Positions 11,210-21,125 of a stretch of 64,000 nt of DNA are shown here, in pieces. A program made the translations under genes and the position numbers. The stretch comes from Gordius sp. MW1 (lineage: Eukaryota > Nematomorpha > Gordioida > Gordea > Gordiidae): positions 16,266,221-16,330,220 of the forward strand of contig OZ038527.1 of the NCBI GenBank assembly GCA_964036665.1, given 5' to 3'. Positions within the stretch are counted from its first letter, which is position 1; each line of letters opens with the position of its first letter. Under the pieces are notes generated by a model. It saw only the letters and a list, made by a program, of their open reading frames with translations, was not told the origin of the DNA and ran no database searches.

Positions 11210-11923
11210 GCGCTTAGCTGGATATGGTTAGAAGCTCAACGATCGAAAAATGGTATACATGGAAATGAACCTTACAGGCACCCCATCACTGGATGACCAT
11301 CTACTAAAGTACCCAACAGTAGACAGATTTACATACCTCGACTCGATGCTACATCAAGAGGGAGGTTGCGCAACGGAAGTCAATGCCCGGATCCAAAAAG
11401 GGTGGCTTAAATGGCGAAGTATATCTGGTGTAATGTGCGACAAGAAGATGCCAAAATGGCTGAAGAGCAAAGCTTACAAATCCATCGTAAGACCGGTGTT
11501 ACTATATGAACATGGGCATTAAACACCACGGAAGGAAAGCTATTACAAGCCACAGAGACCAGAATGATACGGTGAAGCTTGGGGTATACTAAGCTCGACC
11601 ATATGACGAATGACTTTCTCATGACAAAAATGGGTATCCAACCTATGGCGGACAAGATTAACGAAAATCGGCTAAGGTGGTATGGGCATATACTAAGAAG
11701 GGACATGGATGACATAAATCGAAAAGTACTGGACATGGACGTACCGGGGAAGAGAGGAAGAGGACGACCCCCTGTCACGTGGAAAGGGCAAGTCGATAAA
11801 GTTATGAAATCTAAGGAGATTAGTCAAGACATGGCACTCACCCGGTCAAGATGGAAGAAACGTATCAAAACAAACCCCACGAATGTGGGATCAAATAACT
11901 GATAAAGAAGAAGAAGAAGAATA
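11210..11923 (+). mobile_element. 5'-truncated non-LTR retrotransposon (LINE), 3' end only
   Basis: Bounded by an 11-bp direct repeat TGTAGCCATTA at 11199-11209 and 11924-11934. It ends in a short (GAA)n-type tail (AAAGAAGAAGAAGAAGAA), which fits a LINE integrated by target-primed reverse transcription. It is inserted into the 5' region of hAT copy 2: the hAT sequence (compare copy 1 near 8685) resumes after the second repeat. Confidence 0.8.
11250..11902 (+). pseudogene. LINE reverse transcriptase C-terminal fragment
   Basis: Two overlapping frames together give the C-terminal region common in LINE ORF2 proteins. The first (11250-11522) contains TYLDSMLHQEGG, NARIQKGWLKWRS and SIVRPVLLYE. 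The second (11579-11902) contains GIQPMADKINENRLRWYGH, LRRDMDD and VPGKRGRGRPPVTWK. One frame change joins them near 11520-11580. No catalytic palm is present, so this is a dead 5'-truncated copy. Clade (RTE- or CR1-like) cannot be settled from this part. Confidence 0.75.
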
Positions 11924-12229
11924 TGTAGCCATTAAATAGTATGTGTATATATATACCAACTTCTAGTATTTATTACGTACCAACCCCGAAAAATTCAAGA
12001 AAAAAGGGCCAAAATTACAAAATACAGCGCAAAAACTTCCTCGATAACAATATTTGTCGCAATTTCTTATTTTAAATTATCAATTCCAATATAAGTTTAT
12101 ATATATTTGCTAGGTAATATTAAAGAACACTTTGAAAAGGATCATGGGAAAATCATGCTCACAAATAACAAGCCTTTAAGTAACAAACCTCTAAAAAATC
12201 TTAAATTTCGTAATTAATGACAATTTAAC

Positions 12230-13541
12230 AATCCAAATCTTTCGAACCTGCTTCAACATGTAAATGCCAATTTTCAAATTTGGTCAATAGTGCGAAAAAG
12301 GAACTGAGCCGTTCGTTTTCAGAAAAGCAGGCCAAAGTTAAACTTATTTTAAACGACTTAAGTTCAAAAATATCAATAACTAGGGATGTTTGGATATGTA
12401 GCTATTACTGCGCACTTCATAGACTAAGTATGACAGCCTATTTCGATACTTCTTGATATTTTCAAGATTACCCATCCTCACACTTCCATATATTTATACA
12501 ATCAAATGAAAAATGTCATTGAGAATTATAATAGCCTCCAAAAAAATAATTTCCATTACGACTGACAAAGCAGCAAACGAAATCGCGGCTGTTGACTTGA
12601 TGATAAAGTATATGAAAGGAGATATATAGAAATTTATCACCATAGATGTGAATGCCACATTGCAAATCTTGTGGTTAAACAGGGGTATCGGCAATTGATG
12701 CACCACTTGAAAAATGTACCATGTGGTTCGGTTATTACGAAAATCCTATTTTTTAAGTGAGGAGTATTACAAAATGACGAATTGTCAAATACCGCAACCT
12801 AACAATACGCGTTGGAACTTTACCTCTATTATGTTAGCTGCAGCGAATAAAGTATACTATGGATATATAAATTTAATAATCTCTATAAAATATAGCGTGC
12901 TTGAATTTTATTATTGATAAAAAAATAATCAGGACTTGGTATTTTTAAATGATGAAATTGGTTTCTTAAGGGAAATAAAGGATCTTCTAAGACCTTTCTA
13001 CGAAGATAAGGACGAAATATCGTAACAGAAAACATATACTGTGCGATCAATGTTGCTTTATTTTGAAAATATGATTGAAGAGTTAGAGATTAGGAAAAAA
13101 TTATAGAGAACAATTTAATAAAAACAGCCGCGGATAGAAAGATAACAAAGCTAAATATTTACAAAAGACATGTGGCCAATTTTAAAAATTACGCATGTTC
13201 TTTCTTGGGCTTAGGGATCAAGAATGAAATTATGCCAGAAGCTTTACAATTAAAAAGTCATCATTTCATATTTAAGTTAAAACTATTTTGGAAACAATGC
13301 AGGCAGTTGTGAATAACACAAAAATATCAAAACTCAAGAGGATTGTTATCAAAAAAACGTAATATAAATTGATTTATACCTATTAATTTTAAGAAGATTC
13401 TAATATGGGATTTGATGAAATCTCAGAGTACTTGCAAAAAGCCAGAATTCGAATTCGTGCCGATCCTTACGCGTGGTGGGCCGTCAATGCCGTTGAATTG
13501 CCTAATCTTAGTAGAATGACTTGGTCTTTTCTCTGTCAATT
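12230..13541 (+). pseudogene. hAT transposase (more degraded copy)
   Basis: Frame-shifted paralogue of the transposase in copy 1. Recognisable pieces are a VKLILNDLSSK-like block (about 12340), ISITTDKAANEI (about 12550), MYHVVRLLRKSYFLSEEYYK (12714-12770), RWNFTSIMLAAANKV (about 12810) and an SRMTWSF-like start of the dimerisation domain before truncation at 13541. Many stops are present. It supplies an empty-site reference for the Helitron-like insertion in copy 3. Confidence 0.75.
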
Positions 13542-13974
13542 ATGACCCTTAACCCACCAATTTTCGTTAAAACAATTTATTTTGCTTCATAAACGACAAT
13601 TAAGACAATTGTCACCAAATTAGGTTGACAAATGATTTATTCCTAAAAGCATATTTTAAAGCTAGGTATCAATATTAAAAATCACCCTTAACCTTTATTA
13701 TAATCAACTAGTTAAGCCCGGCAAACGTTGTTTTGCCATAAACATTATGTCTGGCAAATTAACTAACTTAATATAAGTGTGTGGGGATATTTTTTGCAGA
13801 AGTTTTATCTAAATTGTAGTGTTATTTTTACAATCGATGGAAAGTAAACGTAATAACTAAATGCAGGTAAGTTTGTCGGGGAATGCAGGGGAGAAAAAAA
13901 TTTTTATTTATTGTTTCCTGGGGGGTTATTGGTCTACCGGTTATATTTTCTTAACCACTTATAAATATGTAATA
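13542..13974. other. AT-rich stretch with a CCCGGCAAACGTTG repeat end
   Basis: No gene is seen. CTAGTTAAGCCCGGCAAACG near 13710 begins a motif found again, inverted, near 58545-58575 and in variant form near 15067 and 59797. It marks a dispersed repeat of unknown class. A 67-residue open frame at 13861-14064 has no recognisable motif and I do not call it a gene. Confidence 0.5.
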
Positions 13975-13982
13975 CCTTTTTA

Positions 13983-14503
13983 CAGTCTTGTTAAGGAGCG
14001 GCGCTACATTTTTTCAAAAAAAGCTGGAGCGCCCCTCCTTTTTAAAAATGAGGAGCGGGAGTGAGAGTAGCTCCTTTTAGGGCTGGAGCGGCGGCTCCTT
14101 AATTCAATATATAAATTATATTATTTTTTAAATATTAATAATATTTGTTAATAAAAATTTAATAAAAATATTTTTATTTTATTTAAATTTTTTCATTATT
14201 AAATGTTGAGCCGAGTTATATATGGATTTTTCGTCTAATCAATTGAATTTTGGATAGTCGAGACCTTATTTTTGCTCTCAGGAAGATTTTGGATAGTCGA
14301 GGAAATTTTTGGATAGTCGAGACCTTTTTTTTTAAAATGGTTTTAATTATTTTTGGAAAATCAAAGGGGCGGTTATAGAGCGGCACTCCATTAGTTGGAG
14401 CGGGAGCGCTCCTTTTAAATATGTAGTAGCGGGAACGGGACTTCGCTCCTTTTGAGAAGGTAAGAGCGGGAGCGGGAGTCGCTAAGGAGCGTTAACAAGA
14501 CTG
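13983..14503. mobile_element. hAT-type MITE with GGAGCG-rich interior
   Basis: The ends are CAGTCTTGTTAAGG at 13983 and its inverted partner TTAACAAGACTG ending at 14503. Flanking 8-mers are CCTTTTTA (13975-13982) and CTTTTTTA (14504-14511), one mismatch. An 8-bp duplication and a CAG terminus fit the hAT superfamily. The interior has many irregular GGAGCG and GCTCC motifs at both ends, typical of hAT subterminal transposase-binding clusters, and no ORF. Confidence 0.75.
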
Positions 14504-14544
14504 CTTTTTTATCATTCGCATCACTTTGTTATATATATAATTTT

Positions 14545-14880
14545 AAATATCTAATTCGAGAAAACTTCAGCCTTGTATGTATGACGTCATTATTGTAAAT
14601 GATGCTATAAATGAAACTGGCCGGGAAATGTTCGATATTTAGAAACCGAAAAGGTATTTTAGGAATCTGAAAAAGCTATTTTACCCCCGGCCGCCCTGGG
14701 CATCTACGGCTAAATTTTCGCGCGAATCGGGCCGGTAGTTTCATTTAGCCCTTTTTTAAAACTAAAAGGAATTTTAGGATTCTGCAAAAGTTATTTTAAC
14801 CCTGGCCGCCCTGGGAACCTACAAGTAAAGTTTCGCATCGGGCCGGTAGTTTCAGAATTTAGCCCTTACATACATACACT
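14545..14880 (+). repeat. Dispersed repeat with GGCCGCCCTGG core
   Basis: Contains CTAATTCGAGAAAACTTCAG, TATGACGTCATTATTG and ATGAAACTGGCCGGGAAATG, then two units ending in the ACCCCCGGCCGCCCTGG / ATCGGGCCGGTAGTTTCA blocks. The first part recurs at 26333-26450 (plus) and the whole family at 57777-58530 (minus). No coding function is evident. Confidence 0.75.
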
Positions 14881-15331
14881 TTACTTTACATATATAGATA
14901 GAGCGAATATAAAGATTTTTTATTTATAAAAAAATTTTCTTATCAATTTTTAATAATAATTGTTCTTCAAAATTTTTGTTGGATAAGCAGGAACGCTTGG
15001 CAGTTAATACAGTAGCTATATTAAAAACCCGCTCCACAGGTGCAGATGAGGAGATTTGAGTATTATACTAAACTACCTGTACCCGGCCAAGCGTTGCTTT
15101 GGCTTAGTCGCTAATTAGCTAAATAACAATGTAAAAACAATTTTTGAGTACAGCGTTTATAGTACGATGATGGTACAATAAAAGTAAAAATATGTATTAT
15201 TTATTTATAGGATTAATTTAACATGATTATAAATAAATATTTTTTTTTAAGTTAAAAATCTTTATTAGGTAAAATCTATATATACAAAAAATATAAAACA
15301 CGATCAATAAATAAATAAATAAAAAGCGTGA
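14881..15331. other. AT-rich stretch; CCCGGCCAAGCGTTG motif
   Basis: No gene is seen. CTGTACCCGGCCAAGCGTTG near 15069 is a relative of the repeat end at 59797. The lower part is the AT-rich 3' flank of the LINE that follows on the minus strand. Confidence 0.4.
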
Positions 15332-16440
15332 CTACTCTTCATCTTCATCGAGGGCCAGAGGCCAGGTGTCGGAAAATGCCTTATAATTGTATTTGGCAAT
15401 TAAAATTCCTATTTTTTGGCGCAAAAGAAAACTTGCTGAGTATTTTCCTTCGGGAGATCTTTTTCCTATCAATTTAAAGAAGGCTAATGCCTGTTTGCCA
15501 AAAGTGGCGGAACATGAAGCCACGATAGGGGTAAAAATTTTAGAAGGAATTATATCACGGTATTTATGAGTTTTGCGTGCTTCCGCTAGAGCTAACGGGT
15601 CAGCGTTATTGTTAGAGGGTGCAAATACGTCGATGCAGGTAAAGTCCCAAGATAGGAACTTACCGTCATCCCATGGAATTGTGGATGTTCCATCGGGGCG
15701 CATTCTACCCTCAAGAGTGGGTTCTGATGGTTCGAGAATGGAAGGAAAGCCGGCTTTTAGTAAAGCGGTTTGAATCAAAAGGTTGATCTTTTGATGGCGA
15801 ATGAAACGGAATTTGGTAAGTTTACAATGTAAGGGGTGGTGGGCCCAAACATCCATTTGTTTCTTACAATTTTTACAAATCAATTGCTTGCAAATTGGGA
15901 TCCCCAGTCTCAAGGCGATCGCATAAGTAATTTCGGGGTTTGATAGTAAGAGCCCGGAGAACTTGCTTGGAATGCATTCCAGCCATTCGTGACCAGAGTC
16001 AGTCGTTAGTGACCTGAGATTGAAATGCTGTACGGCGTCACAACTCGAAAGTAGGTAAGCGACGGAGCGTGACACTATACTGGCATCCCAATCTCGTTGT
16101 CTGACTGAATTTGGAATAATGGTTCCTGGCATTACATTTTCAAGCCATGATGTTAAAGCAGTTTGCGTTAAAAAATCTTCAGTTTGGGTGGTCAATTTAA
16201 AAACGAGATCTTTAACTAGATTGTAAGACGAGAGAAAAGCTACTAGACTAATGGTCAAAGGGGACCTTATTCCTAAACCTCCAAATTTAGTTGGAAGTGT
16301 GGCTTGTAACCAGCTAGTATCATTAAAAGATAAGTTTAAAATTTTTTCTAGGAGATTTTTAATTGTGGATTCGTATAATTTAAGAATATCTGTATGTAAA
16401 AAAGCAGATTGAAATGGGGCACGAATTTTATCACGTCATG
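15332..16440 (-). CDS. 5'-truncated LINE: RT C-terminal part plus restriction-like endonuclease
   Basis: Minus-strand open frame with no stop from about 16440; the first ATG (16258) leaves 308 residues and about 60 more are open upstream. The upstream part (SWLQATLPTKFGGLGIRSP) is the region just after the reverse transcriptase thumb. A zinc motif CKNC..HHPLHC and the endonuclease signature RPDGT...WDFTCIDVFAPSN follow, with RH just before, as in R2/NeSL-like LINEs carrying a PD-(D/E)XK-type nuclease. It ends in DEDEE. The palm domain is lost, so this is a 5'-truncated copy, yet the remaining frame is fully open, suggesting recent insertion. A paralogue lies at 49.4-52.2 kb. Confidence 0.8.
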
Positions 16441-16578
16441 GATTTTATGAATCCACTATTTTTAGTATATATATAATAAGACAAACCAAATGAAAATTCC
16501 GTTTTAGTCATCAAATCCGACTAAAATTAAATGTTTTTGAAAAAATTGCTGATTAATGCTGTTACTTATTATACAATA
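16441..16578. other. Short spacer before the LTR element
   Basis: AT-rich, no gene; includes the left flank and the ATACC target site (16579-16583). Confidence 0.5.
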
Positions 16579-16583
16579 ATACC

Positions 16584-17105
16584 TGTGGTATATCTATTTC
16601 CCCCCCCCCGCGCTTGTGGCTTAGACCAAATTTTAAAGCCCAATTTGAATGTCATGCTTTATCATAAAATTATCTAAATTCGATTGTGTAATTTTATTAC
16701 CTTTTTATTACCGTATCTTAAATTATTTTCTGCTATAAGATTACCCTTGTTATGAATCTGTTCAAGGCCACGCAGAATCACGATGATTGTTAATTTCGTT
16801 ATTTGTTAGTTGATTGTTATCGTCGTTGTTTATGTTTACTGGTGCGTCATCTTTAATTAGCGCCATCTTTATTTACGCCCCTCACCCATGATCTCCATAA
16901 CTGTGTATTTATCATTATTGTTTTTTCACCGCGGTTGTGCATTATCATCCATCATTATTATCGTAGCTTTATAAAGCGGTGTTGGCACGAATATTTTAGT
17001 CTTATTCTCAATTTAATAAATTCTTATAGAAGTGTGATTGGAGTTAATAATAATATTGAAGTTGATTGGAATTATAATAATATTGGAGCCCCTCGTAACT
17101 TAACA
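16584..17105 (+). repeat. 5' LTR of gypsy element 1
   Basis: 522 bp, TG...CA ends, with a run of ten C's near position 17 of the LTR. The promoter of the element should lie here; no clear TATA position was chosen. Confidence 0.93.
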
Positions 17106-17107
17106 TT

Positions 17108-17117
17108 TGGTGTCAGA
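17108..17117 (+). promoter_or_regulatory. Primer-binding site, leucine-tRNA type
   Basis: TGGTGTCAGA starts two bases after the 5' LTR. TGGTGTCAGA is complementary to the CCA end and acceptor stem of common animal leucine tRNAs. The match is 10 nt; beyond it the sequence (TCATCAT) diverges from a leucine tRNA. Confidence 0.65.
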
Positions 17118-17640
17118 TCATCATTTAATAAGGTAAGAAAATTAATATTGTACATTAACTATATTAGCTTTTGATTAATTTAAATAACGGTGGTGATTTT
17201 AAACGTTATTAATATATTAAATATTTACTTTTAATTTTATTGTGGTGGTTTTAAATATTATTAGTATATCATATAGCAACATTTAATTTTATTGTAGTGG
17301 TATTTAAACATTATTAATATATTATATATTAACAATTACTTTTTTTGGAATAATTTTGGTGTGAGTATTAGAGATTGTTGTTTAAAAATTATATTGTGTT
17401 ATGTTTTAACGGTGTATAGAAAAGTAAAGTAAAAAAAAAATTATATAGTATTTTAGTTAAATTTTGATTTTAGTTTATTTTTATATGGATAAAGCATTAT
17501 TAGTTTTAATCATAATGATATTATTTGGCATTTTATGTATGTTTAATAAATGTGTACGTGTTATTTTAATTAAATTCCTTATCTTCACGTTGTAAAATTT
17601 GAAATTTATAATATAATTAGCAAATTTAGAAAATTTAAAT
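17118..17640 (+). other. AT-rich leader of gypsy element 1
   Basis: About 520 bp between the primer site and the first ORF, without an open frame. A normal capsid-coding region would be expected here and I do not see one. Confidence 0.6.
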
Positions 17641-18012
17641 ATGTTTAATAGACAGCCTTCAGTTTTAGTAAATTTTTATAATTATTTGTTAACAGAAAGA
17701 TTACTAATAATAATTTTGATCTTAGCTCTAATTTTAGTGTTAGTGTTGATTAAGGTACAAAAGGTAGAAAAGATATTTATGTTAAAAAATAAGGAGGGAC
17801 GACGATGTTATAATTGCGGCAGAGTTGGTCATGTCCAAGGAAATTGTTTTATGAAACGTAGAGAATTTAACCGTCATGTAAAATTTAGAGATGATAATTT
17901 TAATAAGTATCCACCCATAGGTAATCAATGTTGTATGAATCATTGTAAGAGCGATCATTATAACCAGCGATCGGGCCAAGATAGAGCAGGGCCGTCAAAC
18001 AATTTTGATTGA
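17641..18012 (+). CDS. Small Gag-like protein: hydrophobic segment plus zinc knuckle
   Basis: 123 codons. Residues about 19-40 form a strongly hydrophobic run (LLIIILILALILVLVLI) that would make a membrane helix. A retroviral-type zinc knuckle follows at about residues 58-71, CYNCGRVGHVQGNC (CX2CX4HX4C), with a basic, Arg/Asn-rich tail. Typical gypsy Gag proteins are 300 residues or more with a capsid domain before the knuckle; here that domain is absent. The ORF ends in TGA at 18010-18012 and the protease continues in the same frame. It may be a capsid-less Gag relict in a non-autonomous or trans-complemented element, or the knuckle exon of a longer, decayed Gag. The zinc knuckle call is firm; the membrane role is inferred. 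Confidence 0.75.
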   Translation: MFNRQPSVLVNFYNYLLTERLLIIILILALILVLVLIKVQKVEKIFMLKNKEGRRCYNCGRVGHVQGNCFMKRREFNRHVKFRDDNFNKYPPIGNQCCMNHCKSDHYNQRSGQDRAGPSNNFD

Positions 18013-18180
18013 CTTTTATCGCCGCGTGATCAGAAGATTACGCCGCGTTTAACTTTTATTAATATTTTTAGTTCTTCACAGACACCGTATGTTAAAGTTA
18101 ATATTGAAGGTGTCACGTTAAATTTTTTGCTCGACACCGGTGCGTCTATTACGATACTTTCGCGTAAATGTTTTTTTTAA
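18013..18180 (+). CDS. Retropepsin-like protease segment of gypsy element 1
   Basis: Directly downstream and in frame with the Gag-like ORF after its TGA stop (next codon CTT). The aspartic protease signature LLDTGASITILS lies at about 18128-18163, giving the DTGA active site. The frame ends at TAA 18178-18180, just after a run of eight T's. The pol frame, in the +1 register, takes over there. The family protease functions as a dimer that cuts Gag and Pol. Confidence 0.8.
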   Translation, partial: LLSPRDQKITPRLTFINIFSSSQTPYVKVNIEGVTLNFLLDTGASITILSRKCFF

Positions 18181-20680
18181 ATATTGGCCAAAAAAGCAAA
18201 TCGTAAAAAGTAATATTTTAGCCAGGCAAGTAAATGGCGCGAAAATAGACATCTTGGGCAGCGCTAGAGTAGGAGTATGCGTAGCAGAGGTAATACTAAA
18301 TTTAGAGTTGCATATAATCAACGAGGATATTGAAAACATAATTGGTTGGAATTGGATCCAACGGTTAGGGCCTTTAACGAATTGGTGGGGTTTATTTAAG
18401 CAGGGGAAGGTTGAAACATGTAATAAGGGTTATATTAATATTTTGCGAGGGATGCCAGAAATTTGTTTAGGGGTTGACGCTACAAAGCCGGTTAATAAGG
18501 TGATGGTGTCTGAAAAGGAACCTAAATCCTTGAGTTTTGAGGCTCTGAACTCTTTGAGTCATCCTCGGTTTAAATCCGGATCTTCGGGTTTGCTGAGTAG
18601 CGTTAATGTCAATTTTAAATTGTGGCATGAGAAAATTGAAAGGATCAGAGGGAAATATGTTGAAGTTTTTCGAGAGGAATTAGGTTGTTTAAGTGATATT
18701 TTGTTTTCGGTAAGGGTTAATTCTAATGCAACACCTCGTTTTTGTCCTGCTAGACGCATTCCATTGATGTGGAAAGATGAAGTGCACCAAGTCTTAGATA
18801 ATTGGCTTAAAAATGACGTAATAGAACCAATTGAATTTTCGGAGTGGGCTACTCCTCTCGTACCGGTTAAAAAGAGTAATGGTACAATTAGGGTCTGTGC
18901 GGACTATCGCGTAACAATTAATAAATGGGTAATTGAGGTTAAATATCCTTTGCCTAGGTTAGAAATGGTTTTAGCTAACCTGAAGGGTAGTAAGTACTTT
19001 TCAAAGCTTGATTTAGCTAATGCCTATCTTCAACTTCGCGTAGATGATGAATCAGCTAAGTTGTTAACTATTAATACAGATAGAGGTCTTTATTCTTTTA
19101 GGAGGTTGCCTTTTGGTTTAAGCGTATCCGCTCCTATTTTTCAGAGAGCTATGGCATCTATATTTAATAATATAGATGGTGTTTTTTTTTATTTGGACGA
19201 TATATTAGTTACTGGTTCAACTCAGGACGAACATGATTTACGTCTAGAGAAAGTATTAAATTTAATTAAAATTAAAGGGTTGAGGGTTTCCCCTAGTAAA
19301 TGTACGTTAGGCACCGATCAGGTTATTTACCTGGGTCATGTAATAGTGGCTGGTCATGTTAAGCCTAATTTGAAGAAGGTGCAGGATATTAAAAATATTA
19401 GAACACCTTTAAATAAGAAGGAACTCGCATCTTTCTTAGGTTTAATGAATTATTATAGTAAGTTTATTAAAGATTATACAAATTATTCTGGTCATTTGTA
19501 TGAATTAACTAAAGAGGACGTAGTGTTTAAATGGAATAGTGATTTGGATCGTTGTTTTAACTTTTTAAAGAATGTTTTATTAACAGGTCCAATTCTTAAA
19601 TGCTTTAATACTGATAAAGAGCATGTTTTAAAGGTCGATGCTTCTAATATTGGTATCGGCGGCGCTCTATGCCAGATTGAGGATGGAGTAGAGCACCCTG
19701 TCATATTTTTTTCGCGCAAGCTGACTAAGGCTGAGTTAAATTATTCCGTCATAGAAAAAGAGGCGCTTGCGATGGTTTATGGTTTAAAGCGTTGTCGAGA
19801 GTATTTAATTGGTAAAGCTTTTATATTATATACTGACCATAAGCCGTTGGTAGCTTTATTTAACAAGATTAATACCGAATTTTTGATGTCTCCTCGACTT
19901 CAGAGATGGTTATTAACTCTCGGAAATTTTTCGTTAACTTTAAAGTATAGAGAGGGTAAAAGTAATCACCTAGCCGATGTGTTATCGAGGCTGAGTGCAG
20001 ATACTGTAACTGATAGTGGTGCGGTTATAGATAGGGTTCCTGTTAATGTATTAAAGGCTATCGATCTTAAAGATATTATTAAAGGTACAGATGATAGTGT
20101 TGAATTAACAGTTGTTAAACAAATTATTGTAGGAATTAAAAATATTCTCGATGTTCCTTTTGAATTTAAACATGTGATAAAGGAGTTATACATTGAGGAT
20201 GATTTGGTCAAACGCAATAGTAAGTTGGTGAGTCCACTAGAATTGCGTAGTAATATTTTAGAAATTTTGCATGAGGGTCATGCTGGTATAGTTAAAATGA
20301 AGGAGCTCGCTAGACAGTATGTCTGGTGGCCCAAGATAACTAGGGATGTTGATAATTATGTTAGGCAGTGTGCTATGTGTAAATTAAATGCGGCCATGCC
20401 TCGTAAGGATAAAAGGGCTCGTTGGCCTCGTCCGAATTGTCCCTGGTTTAGAATTCATATTGATTTTTTTGAGTTTAACAAAAAGAGGTATATTTTGGTT
20501 GTAGATGCATATTCAGGTTGGACTGAATTTAAATTAGTACATAATATCTCTACAAATGTTACCATATTATTTTTAAAAGATTTAATAGGCGCATATGGTT
20601 TCCTAAGTTTGTTGTTACTGACAATGGGAAAGCTTTTGCAAGTACAGATTTTAAGAATTTTTGTAATAGTTGGAAGATAA
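18140..20680 (+). CDS. Pol: reverse transcriptase, RNase H, N-terminal integrase
   Basis: 846-codon open frame. Its first 15 or so residues overlap the protease in another frame, so the true join is near 18171-18180. RT: FSKLDLANAY around residue 290, LPFGLSVSAP around 325, and the catalytic YLDD around residue 353. RNase H: KVDASNIGIGGAL near 498, EKEALAMVYG near 540 and TDHKPLVAL near 567. Integrase zinc-binding part: HEGHAG near 711 and CAMC near 744; first DDE aspartate in HIDFFEF near 773. The frame is lost at about 20600, where one T appears to be missing, so integrase continues in another frame to 21102. Other than this, no lesion is visible. Confidence 0.92.
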   Translation: MRLLRYFRVNVFFKYWPKKQIVKSNILARQVNGAKIDILGSARVGVCVAEVILNLELHIINEDIENIIGWNWIQRLGPLTNWWGLFKQGKVETCNKGYINILRGMPEICLGVDATKPVNKVMVSEKEPKSLSFEALNSLSHPRFKSGSSGLLSSVNVNFKLWHEKIERIRGKYVEVFREELGCLSDILFSVRVNSNATPRFCPARRIPLMWKDEVHQVLDNWLKNDVIEPIEFSEWATPLVPVKKSNGTIRVCADYRVTINKWVIEVKYPLPRLEMVLANLKGSKYFSKLDLANAYLQLRVDDESAKLLTINTDRGLYSFRRLPFGLSVSAPIFQRAMASIFNNIDGVFFYLDDILVTGSTQDEHDLRLEKVLNLIKIKGLRVSPSKCTLGTDQVIYLGHVIVAGHVKPNLKKVQDIKNIRTPLNKKELASFLGLMNYYSKFIKDYTNYSGHLYELTKEDVVFKWNSDLDRCFNFLKNVLLTGPILKCFNTDKEHVLKVDASNIGIGGALCQIEDGVEHPVIFFSRKLTKAELNYSVIEKEALAMVYGLKRCREYLIGKAFILYTDHKPLVALFNKINTEFLMSPRLQRWLLTLGNFSLTLKYREGKSNHLADVLSRLSADTVTDSGAVIDRVPVNVLKAIDLKDIIKGTDDSVELTVVKQIIVGIKNILDVPFEFKHVIKELYIEDDLVKRNSKLVSPLELRSNILEILHEGHAGIVKMKELARQYVWWPKITRDVDNYVRQCAMCKLNAAMPRKDKRARWPRPNCPWFRIHIDFFEFNKKRYILVVDAYSGWTEFKLVHNISTNVTILFLKDLIGAYGFLSLLLLTMGKLLQVQILRIFVIVGR

Positions 20681-21102
20681 CCCACTTATTTACACCACCG
20701 TATCACCCTAGTTCTAATGGGCAGGTTGAAAGGTATGTAGCCATTGTTAAGAAATGGTTAGAGCTTGCCCAAGCTAATAAGGAAGGCACCTGGTTATATC
20801 GTTTATATCATAATATGACACCTAGATACAGGCGTTTACCCGTAGGTGTAGAGTTTTTTGGTCATAAATTACGGTTTCCGCCGGATTTTTTATTTGATAG
20901 CGGTGTTGAGAATAACTTAAATGGCAACACCAGATATAAGGTTGATGATCTAGTTTGGTCTAGAAATTATTTAAAGCAGACTAGATGGGAATTGGCTAAA
21001 ATTATTGCCCATCTAGGTAATAAGATTTATCAAATTCGGTCATTAGAGACTGATAAGATAGAGGTTAGGCATGTGGAACAGTTATTAAGTTATTCTGCTT
21101 GA
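20600..21102 (+). pseudogene. Integrase C-terminal part, displaced by a one-base frame change
   Basis: Continues the integrase core in the register reached after one lost base near 20600: the second catalytic aspartate in VVTDNG (about 20620), then PPYHPSSNGQVER with the catalytic glutamate (about 20697-20735), then a C-terminal segment with a chromatin-barrel-like stretch (about 20930-21080). The first in-frame ATG is at 20815, but that start is not biological. Stop TGA at 21100-21102. Confidence 0.85.
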
Positions 21103-21125
21103 TGCCTAATTTTATTTAATATTAG

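Larger units (their letters stand above)
11188..13541 (+). mobile_element. hAT transposon copy 2 (interrupted by the LINE)
   Basis: Collinear with copy 1 from the shared CCATT.AATAGTA region through GATCATGGGAAAATC (about 12140), TTGGTCAATAGTGCGAAAAA (about 12280) and the catalytic region, to AATGCCGTTGAATTGCC near 13485. It stops abruptly in the dimerisation domain at about 13541. The LINE at 11210-11923 lies within its 5' part. Confidence 0.75.

Noticed and set aside
15387-15773. Plus-strand open frames of about 60 residues
   Set aside because: Antisense shadows of the RLE LINE.
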